A DNA stretch of 64,000 bases from Haliclystus octoradiatus (Eukaryota > Cnidaria > Staurozoa > Stauromedusae > Haliclystidae): assembly GCA_916610825.1 (NCBI GenBank), contig OU744453.1, forward strand, positions 10,807,826 to 10,871,825, read 5' to 3'. The notes under the pieces were generated by a model. That model was not told the DNA's origin and did no database searches. It saw only the letters and a list, made by a program, of their open reading frames with translations. Positions 39,001-48,394 of the stretch are shown here, one piece after another (position 1 is the first letter of the stretch; each line of letters starts with the position of its first letter). The position numbers and the translations under genes are program-made.

Positions 39001-42000
39001 GCATGCATTTTGTAGCACGTCGTTTTGTTGAAACATTTATGATATTGTTATATCGAACTAGCAAATTACTTTTCCATGGAAAAAGAATTTTCGTTAAAAG
39101 TGAATATTGTTTTAAGTAAGGCAAGTGGATCGGTGTTCATCCTCTTGTATTGCAAATACGCAGATGTTGTTTAGGCTAAATCAGAACTACGTAGTAACGT
39201 AGGCTACCTATCCTATTTATCATCAGTGTTTATCCACTCTTGTCATCCCCATTAGGACATTCCGGGGCTATTTTCATGTGTATTATTCTCAGTTAGTGTT
39301 ATTTAGTGTTTCAAATTATCAATTTTCAGGAGAGATCAACTATGTAGCCTCAAGATGTCACTATGGTGTATTTCAGATTATTATGTGGTTACGATGATTG
39401 CTATTTACTTAGGTCTGTTTATAATTGATTTACAATATATAACTATTTATTAAGAAATTATCGACTGTATTTAGTGGTTATATATTTCATCATTATTAAT
39501 TGAAATGTATTATGTTTAAAAGTTGTCATTTGATAGCGACGAGAATATCGACTATAAGCCGACCGAATGATATGTTGCTAATACTCATTTGTAGTTAAAA
39601 TACTATTTATAAAATAATTGAAAGGAAATTCTACGTGTCTTCTTGGTAGTTTTGAATATGTGTGTTCATGTGTATTACTTGCTACAAGTCCTTATTTTAT
39701 TTCTAGTAAAACTGGTATACATTTTTAGATTTAGTTGTTGTTATTGTTTTGTTGTTTTTTACCAATTCACACTTTTTGCCAAGATTTGGGAAGCGAATAC
39801 AAAACGTTCATACGGCTTATTTCTCCGGATTTCAGGAATCTGATTTACAGGTACCCCAACAGTAATGCTTCGTGGTACCTTTCGTTTTTGGTTTATCACG
39901 TTCTGTGCATTGCATATCGAGTAAATTAGTTTTTAACTTGGGCAATAAACAACAACGAACGCGGTCAAAACGCAGCTAACTCAGAAATGATATCGAAGTG
40001 TTGTACGTTGTGCTATCCCATAAGGCTTTGCGCGAATCTATTTATAAGTCGGTGAAAGAGCCCTATAGAGCCACTCCTCTAGGAATAGAAGAGTGGTACG
40101 CGTGCCTTCTGTAGGGCGATACCTTCTCAATTACTACTACAGTACAAATATAGCCTCCCAAAGTCGTAATTCATCACACTATTATGTGAATGGATAGTAG
40201 GATTAACTACCAAAATCTTATCAGAGAGCACTCTCAATCAATATTTTCTTTTCTTTATGACTTTGAAAACAAAAATATGTAAGGTTGAAACTAGAGGTGT
40301 GCCCGGATCAGTGTTTTCCGAAAAATGACCATGATATGAACTATCTGAAATTTAAATCCGATACAATTTCAAGATTAAGAAGTAATCAGATTTGATTCCA
40401 AAAATTTTATCCCAAATCCGAAAAAAATACATTTTAAAAAGATTTTAATGTTGCAACTTGACTGTTATCAAAAGTGATTATTAGTAATATTGCCCCTTTA
40501 GCTTTGTAATAATCAGAATGACCATGACATTGTTTGATTAAATATCCTGATAAACACTGTTAAAAACAAAGGAAAACTGTCAAAACGTCGTAAAAATATT
40601 CTCAAAATCTGATTTAATCTGACAGAAAAATGTTAGCCCAATCTAGATGGTGAGCACACTTTTAGGTAGAATAAAAATACTACCTTTGCGCCTCGAGTTT
40701 TGTACTGGATGGGGGGTTGGATTACACAACGCCATTCAAATTTGATACATAACGATCCATTTTAGCGTTATGTTTTGACACTCTGATAGAATGATTGAAT
40801 TGATTTCCATACCGAAACGCTTTCATAATTAATGCAACATCGCAACAACTAGTACAAACAAGGTACAAACCAGTACGTCACATATCAAATCTCTTTCCCA
40901 TCAATCTAAACCTCTTTTTTATTCAATCTTTCAACCTTGATGTGTGCCGCAAATGCTTTATGATTACAGTACTTAAGGTGTAGAGATGTTTGAATTTATG
41001 ATTAAAAAACAATGAAATCAAGGCAACGGATATAAAACTCAACAACATGTATCAAGAGGCCTGAGAGGTTAATGTACCATCAAAACCGGTAATATGTAAT
41101 CTAATGTATTCAAGTCGGTCTATTTTAAACTTGACAATTGGTAGTAAATGGAAGTAAGAAACAACACACACATACCTGTCACTGTTAGCTAGGTCCTTGA
41201 ATTCATCAACAGTGCAAGATTTAGCGAGGACATTGGTCAACTCATATACGCCTAAAGAAAAATACAAAGTAGTGGGAATAGTAGGAATCCTGCAAAATGA
41301 AAGAAAAGTAGACTCCAAATCCGGCTCCAAAATATTTAAAATAAACTCCTGTACAAAGTCCAAAAAGGGTTAATTTATTAACCTAAAATTGAGCATACAT
41401 AAATTAACATAATCTGAAATATGTAGCAAATTCTTGAATCCAACCTCTATGTAGAAATATGCAGACAATTTTCAACTTTGCAATGATTGTTAAAAATATA
41501 TCAGAATTGCATTCTAGACACCGCCTCTGACTCCTGCTCTCCTGGCTGGCAAAACTTCACTCCAACGCAGCTCTGTTGAAATGTGGATACCGGTACACCT
41601 GCCGAATTCTTAGTTTGAATCTGGCTCCTGTACACCTCTAGGCTACACCGTATTATAATGTTTTAGTCTGTGATGAATGTTCAAGTTATAACATAACGAT
41701 ATCTGAGAAATGGGAATACTCAAATTGATAAAAAGCTAATTGATCAAAAATGTTTTGTTTGAATAGTAAATCATGACTGTCATTCTATTGTTGTTATTTA
41801 CAAATTCTAGGACTACAAACCTTGCTTCCCGTTTACTATTTGAAGGATGGGTGCATTAATAGTCATCTTTCCTATTTCATCCATATCATAAAACTGTCTT
41901 GCCCGCCATGACTTTGGAGGTACAACCTTCAAATCATAAACATATTGATTTAGTTGAACCAATTGAGAAAAAAATAACGTTGAGAAAATCATTGGGATGA

Positions 42001-42459
42001 GAGAGGGGAATGACAGGTCAATTATATTGTGTGTGGCATGTCCACAAGATGAAACTTAATTCATCGCAATACTCTGCATTATAGAAGCTGAAATAATTGT
42101 TACTGAAAAAATCTGATCAATAGGTGTCAGTCACAACCAATCAAAGACACCCACAATTGCACTGGAATTGATAAATTTTAATTCAGAGAAGAAAAAATTC
42201 ATTAAGTCCATTTTAAAACTTTGAATAGGCATATCTACAGGAGATAGCTACACAAGTGTTTACTTTAATGTAGGCTTACCAGTACAAAGTGAAATATCCG
42301 TATGTAGGTACATGCATACAAATCATGGAGCTTACTTGCCTTTACAATAGATGCCTTATGAGCACTCTTTGATTCCATATATCTCACATATGTTGTGAAA
42401 TCTTTGAATTCTTCTTCTGTGGGATAGAACACCATAATATCCGATCCATCTCGAGGCAT
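20906..42459 (-). CDS. KDM4: KDM4/JMJD2 family histone lysine demethylase, 21 coding exons, 803 aa
   Basis: Exons: 42340-42459, 41821-41926, 41176-41251, 37400-37711, 35279-35328, 33732-33835, 32750-32887, 31630-31689, 31160-31233, 30317-30405, 29874-30004, 28909-29098, 28735-28826, 27723-27781, 26464-26578, 25695-25868, 25442-25512, 24301-24403, 22229-22360, 21833-21925, 20906-21028. The sum is 2412 bp (804 codons) and every junction keeps phase. Domains in order are JmjN, JmjC, PHD, extended PHD and double Tudor, the KDM4A-C plan. Nuclear Fe(II)/2-oxoglutarate enzyme expected to remove H3K9/K36 methyl groups. Catalytic residues are all present (next entries). At 803 aa it is shorter than vertebrate KDM4A (about 1060), because the linker between JmjC and PHD is very short. 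The first in-frame ATG is at 42459, and a possible acceptor at 42474-42475 suggests an upstream 5'-UTR exon. Confidence 0.95.
21729..21792. repeat. Perfect 30-bp inverted repeat with 4-nt loop
   Basis: 21729-21758 is the exact reverse complement of 21763-21792, around the loop CAAA. The arm begins TAATAATAGTCAGAGAATCA. It lies inside KDM4 intron 20, so the transcript would carry a strong hairpin of pre-miRNA-like size. Confidence 0.9.
21833..25512 (-). CDS. KDM4: KDM4 double Tudor exons (17-20)
   Basis: Exon 17 has [12 protein letters not shown]. Exon 18 has FYKGKIH and [13 protein letters not shown]. Exon 19 has [15 protein letters not shown]. Exon 20 has [17 protein letters not shown]. Aromatic residues expected to form the methyl-lysine cage (F in NFFY, W and Y in TWPDGLLY) are conserved by comparison with the KDM4A Tudor as I recall it. 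Confidence 0.92.
25695..30004 (-). CDS. KDM4: KDM4 PHD and extended PHD exons (11-16)
   Basis: Exon 11 ends CAIC (first zinc pair). Exons 12-13 supply [13 protein letters not shown] and WLCDLCQ, completing a PHD finger. Exon 14 (59 bp) has [15 protein letters not shown]. Exon 15 has [19 protein letters not shown]. Exon 16 has [23 protein letters not shown] and [12 protein letters not shown], the second half of the extended PHD. Cysteine/histidine spacing is diverged but every pair is recognisable. These modules read histone tails in the family. Confidence 0.88.
25907..26028. mobile_element. Fold-back MITE-like element
   Basis: Two arms of about 52-60 bp (starting AATATATGGTGAAAGAGTAA) pair with a few mismatches around the loop CACGCATTTC. 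A partial copy sits at 7884-7960. Inside KDM4 intron 15. Confidence 0.8.
29281..29594 (-). mobile_element. tRNA-derived SINE, near full length
   Basis: Minus strand: TTAGCTCGAATGGTAGCGC (A box), GTGGCTCAGATTCCCC (decayed B box), AAACATCAAAACCATCTAAGG, and the 3' part with CAACACTGCAG and AAAGAG. Ends with remnants of the tail hairpin (TAGAGGA). Older and more diverged than the copy at 61155. In KDM4 intron 11. Confidence 0.8.
31630..37711 (-). CDS. KDM4: KDM4 JmjC exons (4-8): catalytic core
   Basis: Residues 101-322. Exon 4 (37400-37711) has NTPYLYFGM and [17 protein letters not shown], giving Fe ligands H185 and E187 and the 2-oxoglutarate contacts Y129, N195 and K203. Exon 5 is only 50 bp. 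Exon 6 has C231 and H237 (CSQFLRH). Exon 7 (32750-32887) has the third Fe ligand H273, followed by [15 protein letters not shown]. Exon 8 (31630-31689) starts CFC, giving C303 and C305 of the structural zinc. All of these lie exactly three positions before the human KDM4A numbers I recall (132, 188, 190, 198, 206, 234, 240, 276, 306, 308). This supports an ungapped catalytic core. One difference is C178 where vertebrates have Trp (GMW to GMC). Confidence 0.95.
31858..31960 (-). repeat. SINE 3' fragment
   Basis: Matches only the region around ATTTCATGAAAGATGGGCCT and TTGCAGATCAATCGCAACAG, corresponding to the middle-to-3' part of the SINE family. No pol III boxes. Confidence 0.5.
34563..34643. 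repeat. Short element with 14-bp inverted ends
   Basis: AACAATTAGACAAC at 34563-34576 is inverted exactly at 34630-34643, enclosing a GC-rich core (CACCGCGGTCCTCCAACGG) unlike the AT-rich surroundings. In KDM4 intron 5. Confidence 0.65.
36344..36436. repeat. Two adjacent hairpins
   Basis: First: CAAGTCCCGCTTTC (36344-36357) pairs perfectly with 36384-36397. Second: CCGTTGTGCAG (36411-36421), loop AATC, perfect complement at 36426-36436. A related 12-bp inverted pair (AAGTCTCACTTC and its complement) lies near 37208-37255. In KDM4 intron 4. Confidence 0.7.
37902..38124. mobile_element. MITE with GGGTGGGTGAGAAAA inverted ends
   Basis: Ends GGGTGGGTGAGAAAA and the exact inverse TTTTCTCACCCACCC. 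Flanked by CTGATTTA (37894-37901) and CTGATTGA (38125-38132), an 8-bp target duplication with one mismatch, which fits hAT-type non-autonomous elements. No coding capacity in 223 bp. Confidence 0.75.
38328..40063. mobile_element. Unclassified 1736-bp DNA transposon with 12-bp TIRs
   Basis: Starts GGGCTCTTTCAC and ends with its exact inverse GTGAAAGAGCCC. A subterminal block is also inverted: GGGATACCTCAACGTACA near 38370 and, on the other strand, GGGATAGCACAACGTACA near 39995. The element splits a SINE, so its borders are known to the base. The flanks (ATA left, TATA right) suggest a TA or very short target duplication. Inside, a decayed frame begins at 38492 ([19 protein letters not shown], one in-frame stop, then [15 protein letters not shown]), and an acidic, cysteine-rich frame lies at 38783-38983. 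I do not recognise a transposase, so family and autonomy are unknown. Confidence 0.8.
42340..42459 (-). CDS. KDM4: KDM4 exon 1: JmjN, with GC donor
   Basis: Encodes residues 1-40, including [15 protein letters not shown] and [14 protein letters not shown], the classic JmjN block that packs against the JmjC fold. The exon must end at AAG|GCAAGT to keep phase with exon 2 ([11 protein letters not shown]), so intron 1 is a GC-AG intron. No GT alternative nearby preserves the frame. Confidence 0.9.
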
Positions 42460-43687
42460 GCTCAAATCAAAGCCTATAGGCTATCGAAATAAAAATGATG
42501 TTGAATGCAATGATCTAGACAATTAACCTGAAAAATGAAACAGTTTATATTTGTATCAAAATTTGTCTTGTAATGTTTATGGAGAAATATTGCAGAAAAA
42601 GCTTGAATTTTGAAACAGATTTTTCAGCTTCTGCAAACAGTTTGACCTTGTGGGACCACCAAAAGTAGAGGTAGGCTAATGGCACACTAAAGGTAGTAAA
42701 GGAAAAAATGAGAAATTGAGATAAACAAGCCTGCCTTTGACAGGGATTTTAAAGTTACTTTCAAAACATAGCTAACCACAGCTACTTTTACTTTGGCAAA
42801 AATGTAACTAGTTACTTTCAGAAGCTACATTTAACATTACACTTTACACGTATCTAGCTACCAGGGTTGGATAAAAGTTGAGATCCTTGAATCTTAGATT
42901 GCAGAAGGCTGGTGCAAAATCAGAGGGCTCAAATTAAATTAAAATTGGTTGCGTTTGAAATAAGAAACTATGGAGATATTGATGTTATAAAGAGTCTCTT
43001 CTGCCGCATGTTGTTGCTGTGACGTAAATAATCAAATTAGTCTCAAAATAATTAAAAATAATATTGAATATTGAAAGTTTGAGTACTTCCGTCACGGAAA
43101 TAAACATCCAGCAGAATAGACATATTTTAAAACATTGATATCCCCGTCATTTCTTATCGGATCGGCTTCAAACTTTTCCCAATCAATCTTTTCAGTTGAT
43201 ATACATCAGAATCAATCATTTATTTGAAAAATAATTTTCAGTAGAATCCCCTATTGAATAGAAATATTTCTGCTATCAAGAACTTTTCTGTGTTTGCATT
43301 TATGGAAGATGATATTCTCAATCATATATAGAATAAAGTTTACTGAAACCTTATTCAGAGTCTTTTTCTTACTGAGTTACCGATGAAAACAATAACTCCT
43401 TTCTGTATAACCCTGTGGAAGCATTCTAAAATATGGCATACCGATAGACTACACACAACTAATACCATAGTCTATTATGCACATTGTGATCATTGATTTC
43501 GTAGAAGCATTTGACCTTGATTTGCATTGTAGGCTATAAATACTGTAACCAATTATCTCCTAATCTGAATTATTACAGCAACCAACGAAGAAAGACTCAA
43601 AAAGAGCAAGTACAAAACATCCATATTCATATTTCTGATCATTGAAATAATTGACATATGCTAGGCTACTTTGGAAATTTTCATTAA

Positions 43688-44610
43688 AGTGTATATCCCG
43701 GATATTGGGAGATTGCTTCTTTAGATAGAGAACAATTTTTTATCAGTACATGTTCTTCTTGTATTTTTACTTTGCGCAAGCATTTCCCCCTCAAAAATGC
43801 AATCAAAGTTATGTTTTTGTGTCTCACTCTTTTTCCTCGAACAGGAACCCACTTATTTTCCACAAGAGAGTTTACACCGGAAAAAACAATAAACTTTTTA
43901 CTTATTTGTTTCTAAATCAAAAACCGCTAAACCAAATGACAATCTGCTTTCGGAATGAAATTTTCAACGCTCAGCTGAAGATTTAGAGCTATATTTGATA
44001 AATATTGAAGATCCAGGTAAAGAGATATAAGCCTCTAAAGTCAAAAGTGTTTAGTTTTGGATTTTTCTCACTCAAGTGCTCACACGATTAACACCTTTTT
44101 GCGACTTCGTCCAAGCATAGTCGGCATAGTTGATGCGTATTAAAAATAGTCACACACCTTCAATATCCAGCAGCGATAACCTATTTAGACGAAGTCGTAA
44201 AGAGGTGCTAATCGCGTGAGCACTTGAGTGAGAAAAATTGAAAACTAAAAACTTTTGACTTTAGAGGCTTATATCTCTTTACCTGGATCTTGAATATTGA
44301 TCAAATATAGCTCTAAATCTTCAGCTGAACGTTGAAAATTTCATTCCGAAAGCAGATTGTCATTTGGTTTAGCGGTTTTTTATTTAGAGACAAAGAAGTA
44401 AAAGTTTAGTGCGTTTTCCGGTGTAAACTCTCTTGTTGAAAATAAACGGGTTCCTGTTCGAGGAAAAAGAGTGAGACACAAAAACGTAACTTTGATTGCA
44501 TTTTTGAGGGGGAAATGCTTGCGCAAAGTAAAAATACAAGAAGAACATGTACTGATAGAAAATTTTTCTCTATCTAAAGAAGCAACCTCCCAATATCCGG
44601 GATATACACT
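43688..44610. mobile_element. 923-bp fold-back element with TTAA target duplication
   Basis: Two arms of about 430 bp (43688 to about 44110, and about 44180 to 44610) are inverted copies with only scattered differences, separated by about 70 bp. Outer ends AGTGTATATCCCGGATATTG are inverted exactly. TTAA flanks both sides (43684-43687 and 44611-44614). Duplicated TTAA is typical of piggyBac- and Kolobok-type transposases. No transposase is encoded. The open frame at 43750-43986 lies wholly inside an arm and is probably fortuitous. Confidence 0.88.
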
Positions 44611-45913
44611 TTAAAAGTTTCAACTAAGTTTAAAAATTGTGACCGTTGCTTGTATTAGTACTTTTACTTAAGAGAAGTATACAAACAGAAACCCTTTTTT
44701 AACTTTTGTTGTTGTCATTTTTAAACTTATATTTTTGAAAATGGAAACTTTTGCAGGAAATTCAAAAATAAAAGCAGAAAACTAAAAATAAATTGAGCAA
44801 CAAGTAACCCATGTCAGGCCTATTTCCTTTTACGTAGAAATGATAGGCCGATGTATTGTAACAGCATTCCAGAATTTAAAAAATTTTTTAAAATGTATAT
44901 TTTTCAAAAACAGAAACAATAGGCCTACATCTATATTTCATACAATTTGTTACTAAAAAAATGTATTTATCTATTTCCATGTGCAGTGTTCTGAAATTAT
45001 GACAAAGTATCTCACAGAGTATATATCACATTTTCCATTATTTTTTAGCAGAAATCGACATCATTGAAATGGGCGGAATTTCTATGGACTGAAATTGGGC
45101 GATATCGACCTGCGTGATTTCCATTGCAATCCAATACCTAGCCTACTCTTAGGGTTGGGTAATATTTTGTGAAAATAGGCTTTTCTCACAGAAGTGTCTA
45201 CAGCCCAAAATGTGTCATAAAACGGTTCTGAGTGCATAGTCTAGTACTGTAGGCTTGAAGTCACCGCTGTTGGTTAATAAAATATTATAATCATGAGCCT
45301 GTCTCGAGATGAGAATGCATAAGCTAATTCTGAAATTAAATTTCAAACTATCCACTGACAATGATTATATATATATAAAATACCTATATTTCTAATCCAC
45401 TGCTGAGGTCAAATTCTTTCAATTCTCTATTAAATAATTCATTAGACTTATATTCATTGAATTGTTGTTATTGTCAGATTTGTCTTGTTTTGAAGAATTT
45501 GAAATGATAGCCTTTGCCCAACTCTTCAAAATTCCAACAACATTTTTGTTATATTTCATAAGCCAAATATAGAGAATGTACAAGAAATAGTCAAAATAAG
45601 ACACAATTACAGATAAATAATATTCAATTTTGTTCTGTGGCTTAGATCTGCAGCAAACAAAACAGCATCTGCATTCTAATCTACAATCTGGGTTCACATA
45701 GCCAAGGGCAGACTTGTAAGCGGGGTGGGGGTGGAAGGGGACAGCTGCTCCATTTCTTTATTTATTTTCCAAAAGAAATGTGTCCCACTGTTGCTGTTTA
45801 GTTTAAACAGAGTAACTTAACAGATTGTTGAAATTTACTGAATCAAATATTTCACTTGCATAAGCTAGGTGTAGGCCTATTGTTTTGATGAAAAGTATCG
45901 CATACCGTAGAAA

Positions 45914-45941
45914 CAGAGCCATCGATATATCGATGGCTCTG
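45914..45941. repeat. Perfect 28-bp palindrome
   Basis: Reads CAGAGCCATCGATA then its exact inverse, with no loop. Shares its outer arms with the palindrome at 9404-9441. Confidence 0.85.
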
Positions 45942-48016
45942 CGTAGAAAGGCCTAGGGACTATGACTAGGCTAATAGTAAGCCAAATGGCAGAAATCTGA
46001 ACAAAACATCTACAGGAGATCAATAAATAAGAGTTTTAAGCTAGAAACTGGCAAATATTCCAACGTTTGATTCAGAACATTATATTACCACGAGAAGTCA
46101 TCTGAGATAATTGAGGCCTGAATCGCAGAGCTCATAAATTAACAAGCTGTGACGAGCGGCTTTGCATGCTGGCTGGAGACCTGAAGTAAAATTAAAATAA
46201 GGCCAGGAGGTTAAAAGTTCCACTTACCCTTCCCTTAGGAGGAATGAATTGTTGCGTTTTCAAGTCTTGTAATGTTTTGAATCTACCTCAATTACCTTAG
46301 ATAGGCCGGAGCGCAGCTATTGAACAGCCGTAAGTCTAGGCCTATGATTTCGTGTCAGACAAACTGAAGCAACAGCCTACAGGAGGTCGACGTACTTCGT
46401 GAGAGACTAGATATAAGTGAGTCACGTCACACCAAATACAGCAATACTTTTACAATACATCTCCATGATAACATTTACTTTTTCCTACTTCAATCACCTT
46501 TCGAAAGCAACGGGAAAGGTCCAAATTATGACTGAGGACTATTACTAACTGAAAACCAAACAAGCTTTTCTTTGTGCAGTGCACTGTGTCTAGTGTGCTG
46601 TCAACTAGGGCCTCGTTCGCCTGTTTGGCTCCATGCAATTGAGAATCAATTGCGGAAAAGATTCTGCTTTAGTATTTTGAGCAACGTTTTAATATTGATT
46701 GGGTGATTTAAAAAATGACTGATTGACAGGGGCGCAAATTAGGGGGTGCGGGGGGTGTCTACCCCCCCATTTTCAATTTTTGGCCAAAAGTCGGTCCCTG
46801 TCGGTCCTACGATAACTTTGCAAATAACTAGCTTAGAATAACAGAAAGTAGTTTTGAGGGATTTTCATATTAGACTTTACTTTCAAGTAAGACTTGCCAG
46901 ACATTCTAGTGAATAAAGTACGCAGTTCAGAATAAGAGATATGTGAATAGATAGAAATTTAAATAATCGGCTTATATGACTATCGATACATTTCCGTCGT
47001 TAATTGGTTTTACTTTCCGTGATTGTTCTAAGAATTGTTAGCACATCTAACAAACCATTGACAAGTCACACCGCCTATGAAATGAATGATGAATAATGTG
47101 ATATTTGTGTGAAAACTGCTCCGTTCATGTGATTTTATATATTACAGTTGAAGTAATAATGTGACTGGACTGCTTACGGTGTAATTTAATTTCCTTTGTA
47201 TTGTACTATTGTAATTTTTTTCGTTTCTTTTGAGACCGTCAGACAAGTACGTGACTCATCTTCAAAATTTTTATAAAATTCTGAAACATGTCTGCATGAA
47301 TTGTGACAATGCCAAGAAAGCACGGATTCACCAAGTCAGAGCTTCATGACAGCACATCATGATCCTGGTTTGCGTAGACAAATTAAGAATGATGAAGATA
47401 AAGATTATGTATTGAGCATGCGCCCATTTCAGCCATTACTTCGGTCCTATCCCAGAAATAGTGATGTCGACCCTTCGAAGCAGAGTAGGTTCTGTGTTGA
47501 TTGATTTAGAGAATTTCCACATTTGGAATATTCAATCGCAAAGGATGCTGCATATTGTTTCTGCTGTCAACTGTTTCCTACTGGATTACGGCATGAACAT
47601 TCTTCCGAGGCGTGGGTTTAAGGTGTTCCGCAATGGCACAAAATGATGAAAAGTAGAGGTAAAGTAAAGAAAAAGAAACTCTCGAGCAGTTTCGCAAGTA
47701 AGAGTCACAAATCTGCAGTTGAAGCTTTGGCCATGTACCAACGACAAAATTTACATGTTGACAGTATGTTGAATAAAGAGCAAATAAAAGAGTGCATTGA
47801 AATCGAATGCGTAAGGCAGGAAAGAAACAGGGAGGCAATAGGTATATTGGTCGATGCAGCACGGTTTCTTGGTCGTCAAGGACTAGCATTTCGATGATCT
47901 AGAGCAGAAAATGATATGAACGGAAATTTTCATCAAGTTGTTCATTTGATTGCGCCTCATTGTCCTCTTTTGAAAGGATGGCTGGATGATGCTGTAAAAC
48001 TCCCCCAGCGAGCTGT

Positions 48017-48208
48017 TGTAATACTAGCTGATTACATGTAAACACAAGCGACCACACCTGAGGAAAGTTACTGCTAAAACTCTATATCATTAAACAAATC
48101 ATTCGTATTTAATATCTAAATCACGTGACTTGTCACGTGATTGGCTTTACAGCGGAAACTCTATGGTTATGACATAATTATGAATATAGTTATATTCTGA
48201 TTATTACA
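48017..48208 (-). repeat. 3' LTR of gypsy element
   Basis: 192 bp, appears identical to 53552-53743. Contains TCACGTGACTTGTCACGTGA, a palindromic double CACGTG (E-box-like) pair that may drive transcription. Confidence 0.95.
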
Positions 48209-48221
48209 TTTCTCCCTTACT
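48209..48221 (-). promoter_or_regulatory. Polypurine tract of gypsy element
   Basis: Minus strand GTAAGGGAGAAA directly abutting the 3' LTR start (TGTAATAATC), the expected plus-strand primer. Confidence 0.75.
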
Positions 48222-48394
48222 AAAATAATAACAATCTTCCACTGATTGTCTCAAAAAAAAATTAATGAATACTAACTTTAAATTTTTATTTCTTTTGTTT
48301 AACTATAAAGGAAATTAAAACTATTTAATGAATATATTGATAAATTAACTTGAAATGTCCATTTGTCTTGTGTACCAATAAAGGTAACTTAAAA

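Larger units (their letters stand above)
37841..40140 (+). mobile_element. SINE copy interrupted twice
   Basis: SINE head at 37841-37901 (GATTAGCTCAGATGGCAGAG, A box). The middle resumes at 38125 (TTGACTGTGGTTGAAATCCC, B box) and runs to 38327. The 3' tail resumes at 40064 (TAGAGCCACTCCTCTAGGAA) to about 40140. The gaps are two separate insertions (37902-38124 and 38328-40063). When these are skipped, the text is collinear with the intact copy at 61155-61500. Confidence 0.85.
21029..41820 (-). other. KDM4 introns: contents
   Basis: Twenty introns. The largest are intron 3 (37712-41175, holding the doubly interrupted SINE and a 1.7-kb DNA element), intron 4 (35329-37399, hairpins at 36344-36436), intron 18 (22361-24300, nothing recognised), intron 5 (33836-35278, hairpin 34563-34643 and a GACCACT-type repeat at 35030-35180), intron 14 (26579-27722, TTCATGAAC stretch near 26960-27010), intron 8 (31690-32749, SINE 3' fragment near 31858-31960), intron 15 (25869-26463, fold-back), intron 11 (29099-29873, SINE) and intron 20 (21029-21832, 30-bp hairpin). 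The remaining introns show nothing I can name. Confidence 0.7.
42474..46726. other. KDM4 upstream region
   Basis: From the KDM4 first coding exon to the hAT element. Contains the 923-bp fold-back element at 43688-44610 and a perfect palindrome at 45914-45941. An AG acceptor at 42474-42475 implies an upstream noncoding exon, and a donor-like GTAAGTG (minus) at 46221-46227 could close such an exon at 46228 upward. No other gene seen. Scattered open frames lack known motifs. Confidence 0.45.

Noticed and set aside
43750..43986. 78-codon plus-strand frame
   Set aside because: Lies inside one arm of the fold-back element, and the other arm does not preserve it.
46450..46638. 62-codon minus-strand frame as KDM4 first coding exon
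   Set aside because: No JmjN-like sequence, and the ATG in exon 42340-42459 already gives the expected N-terminus.
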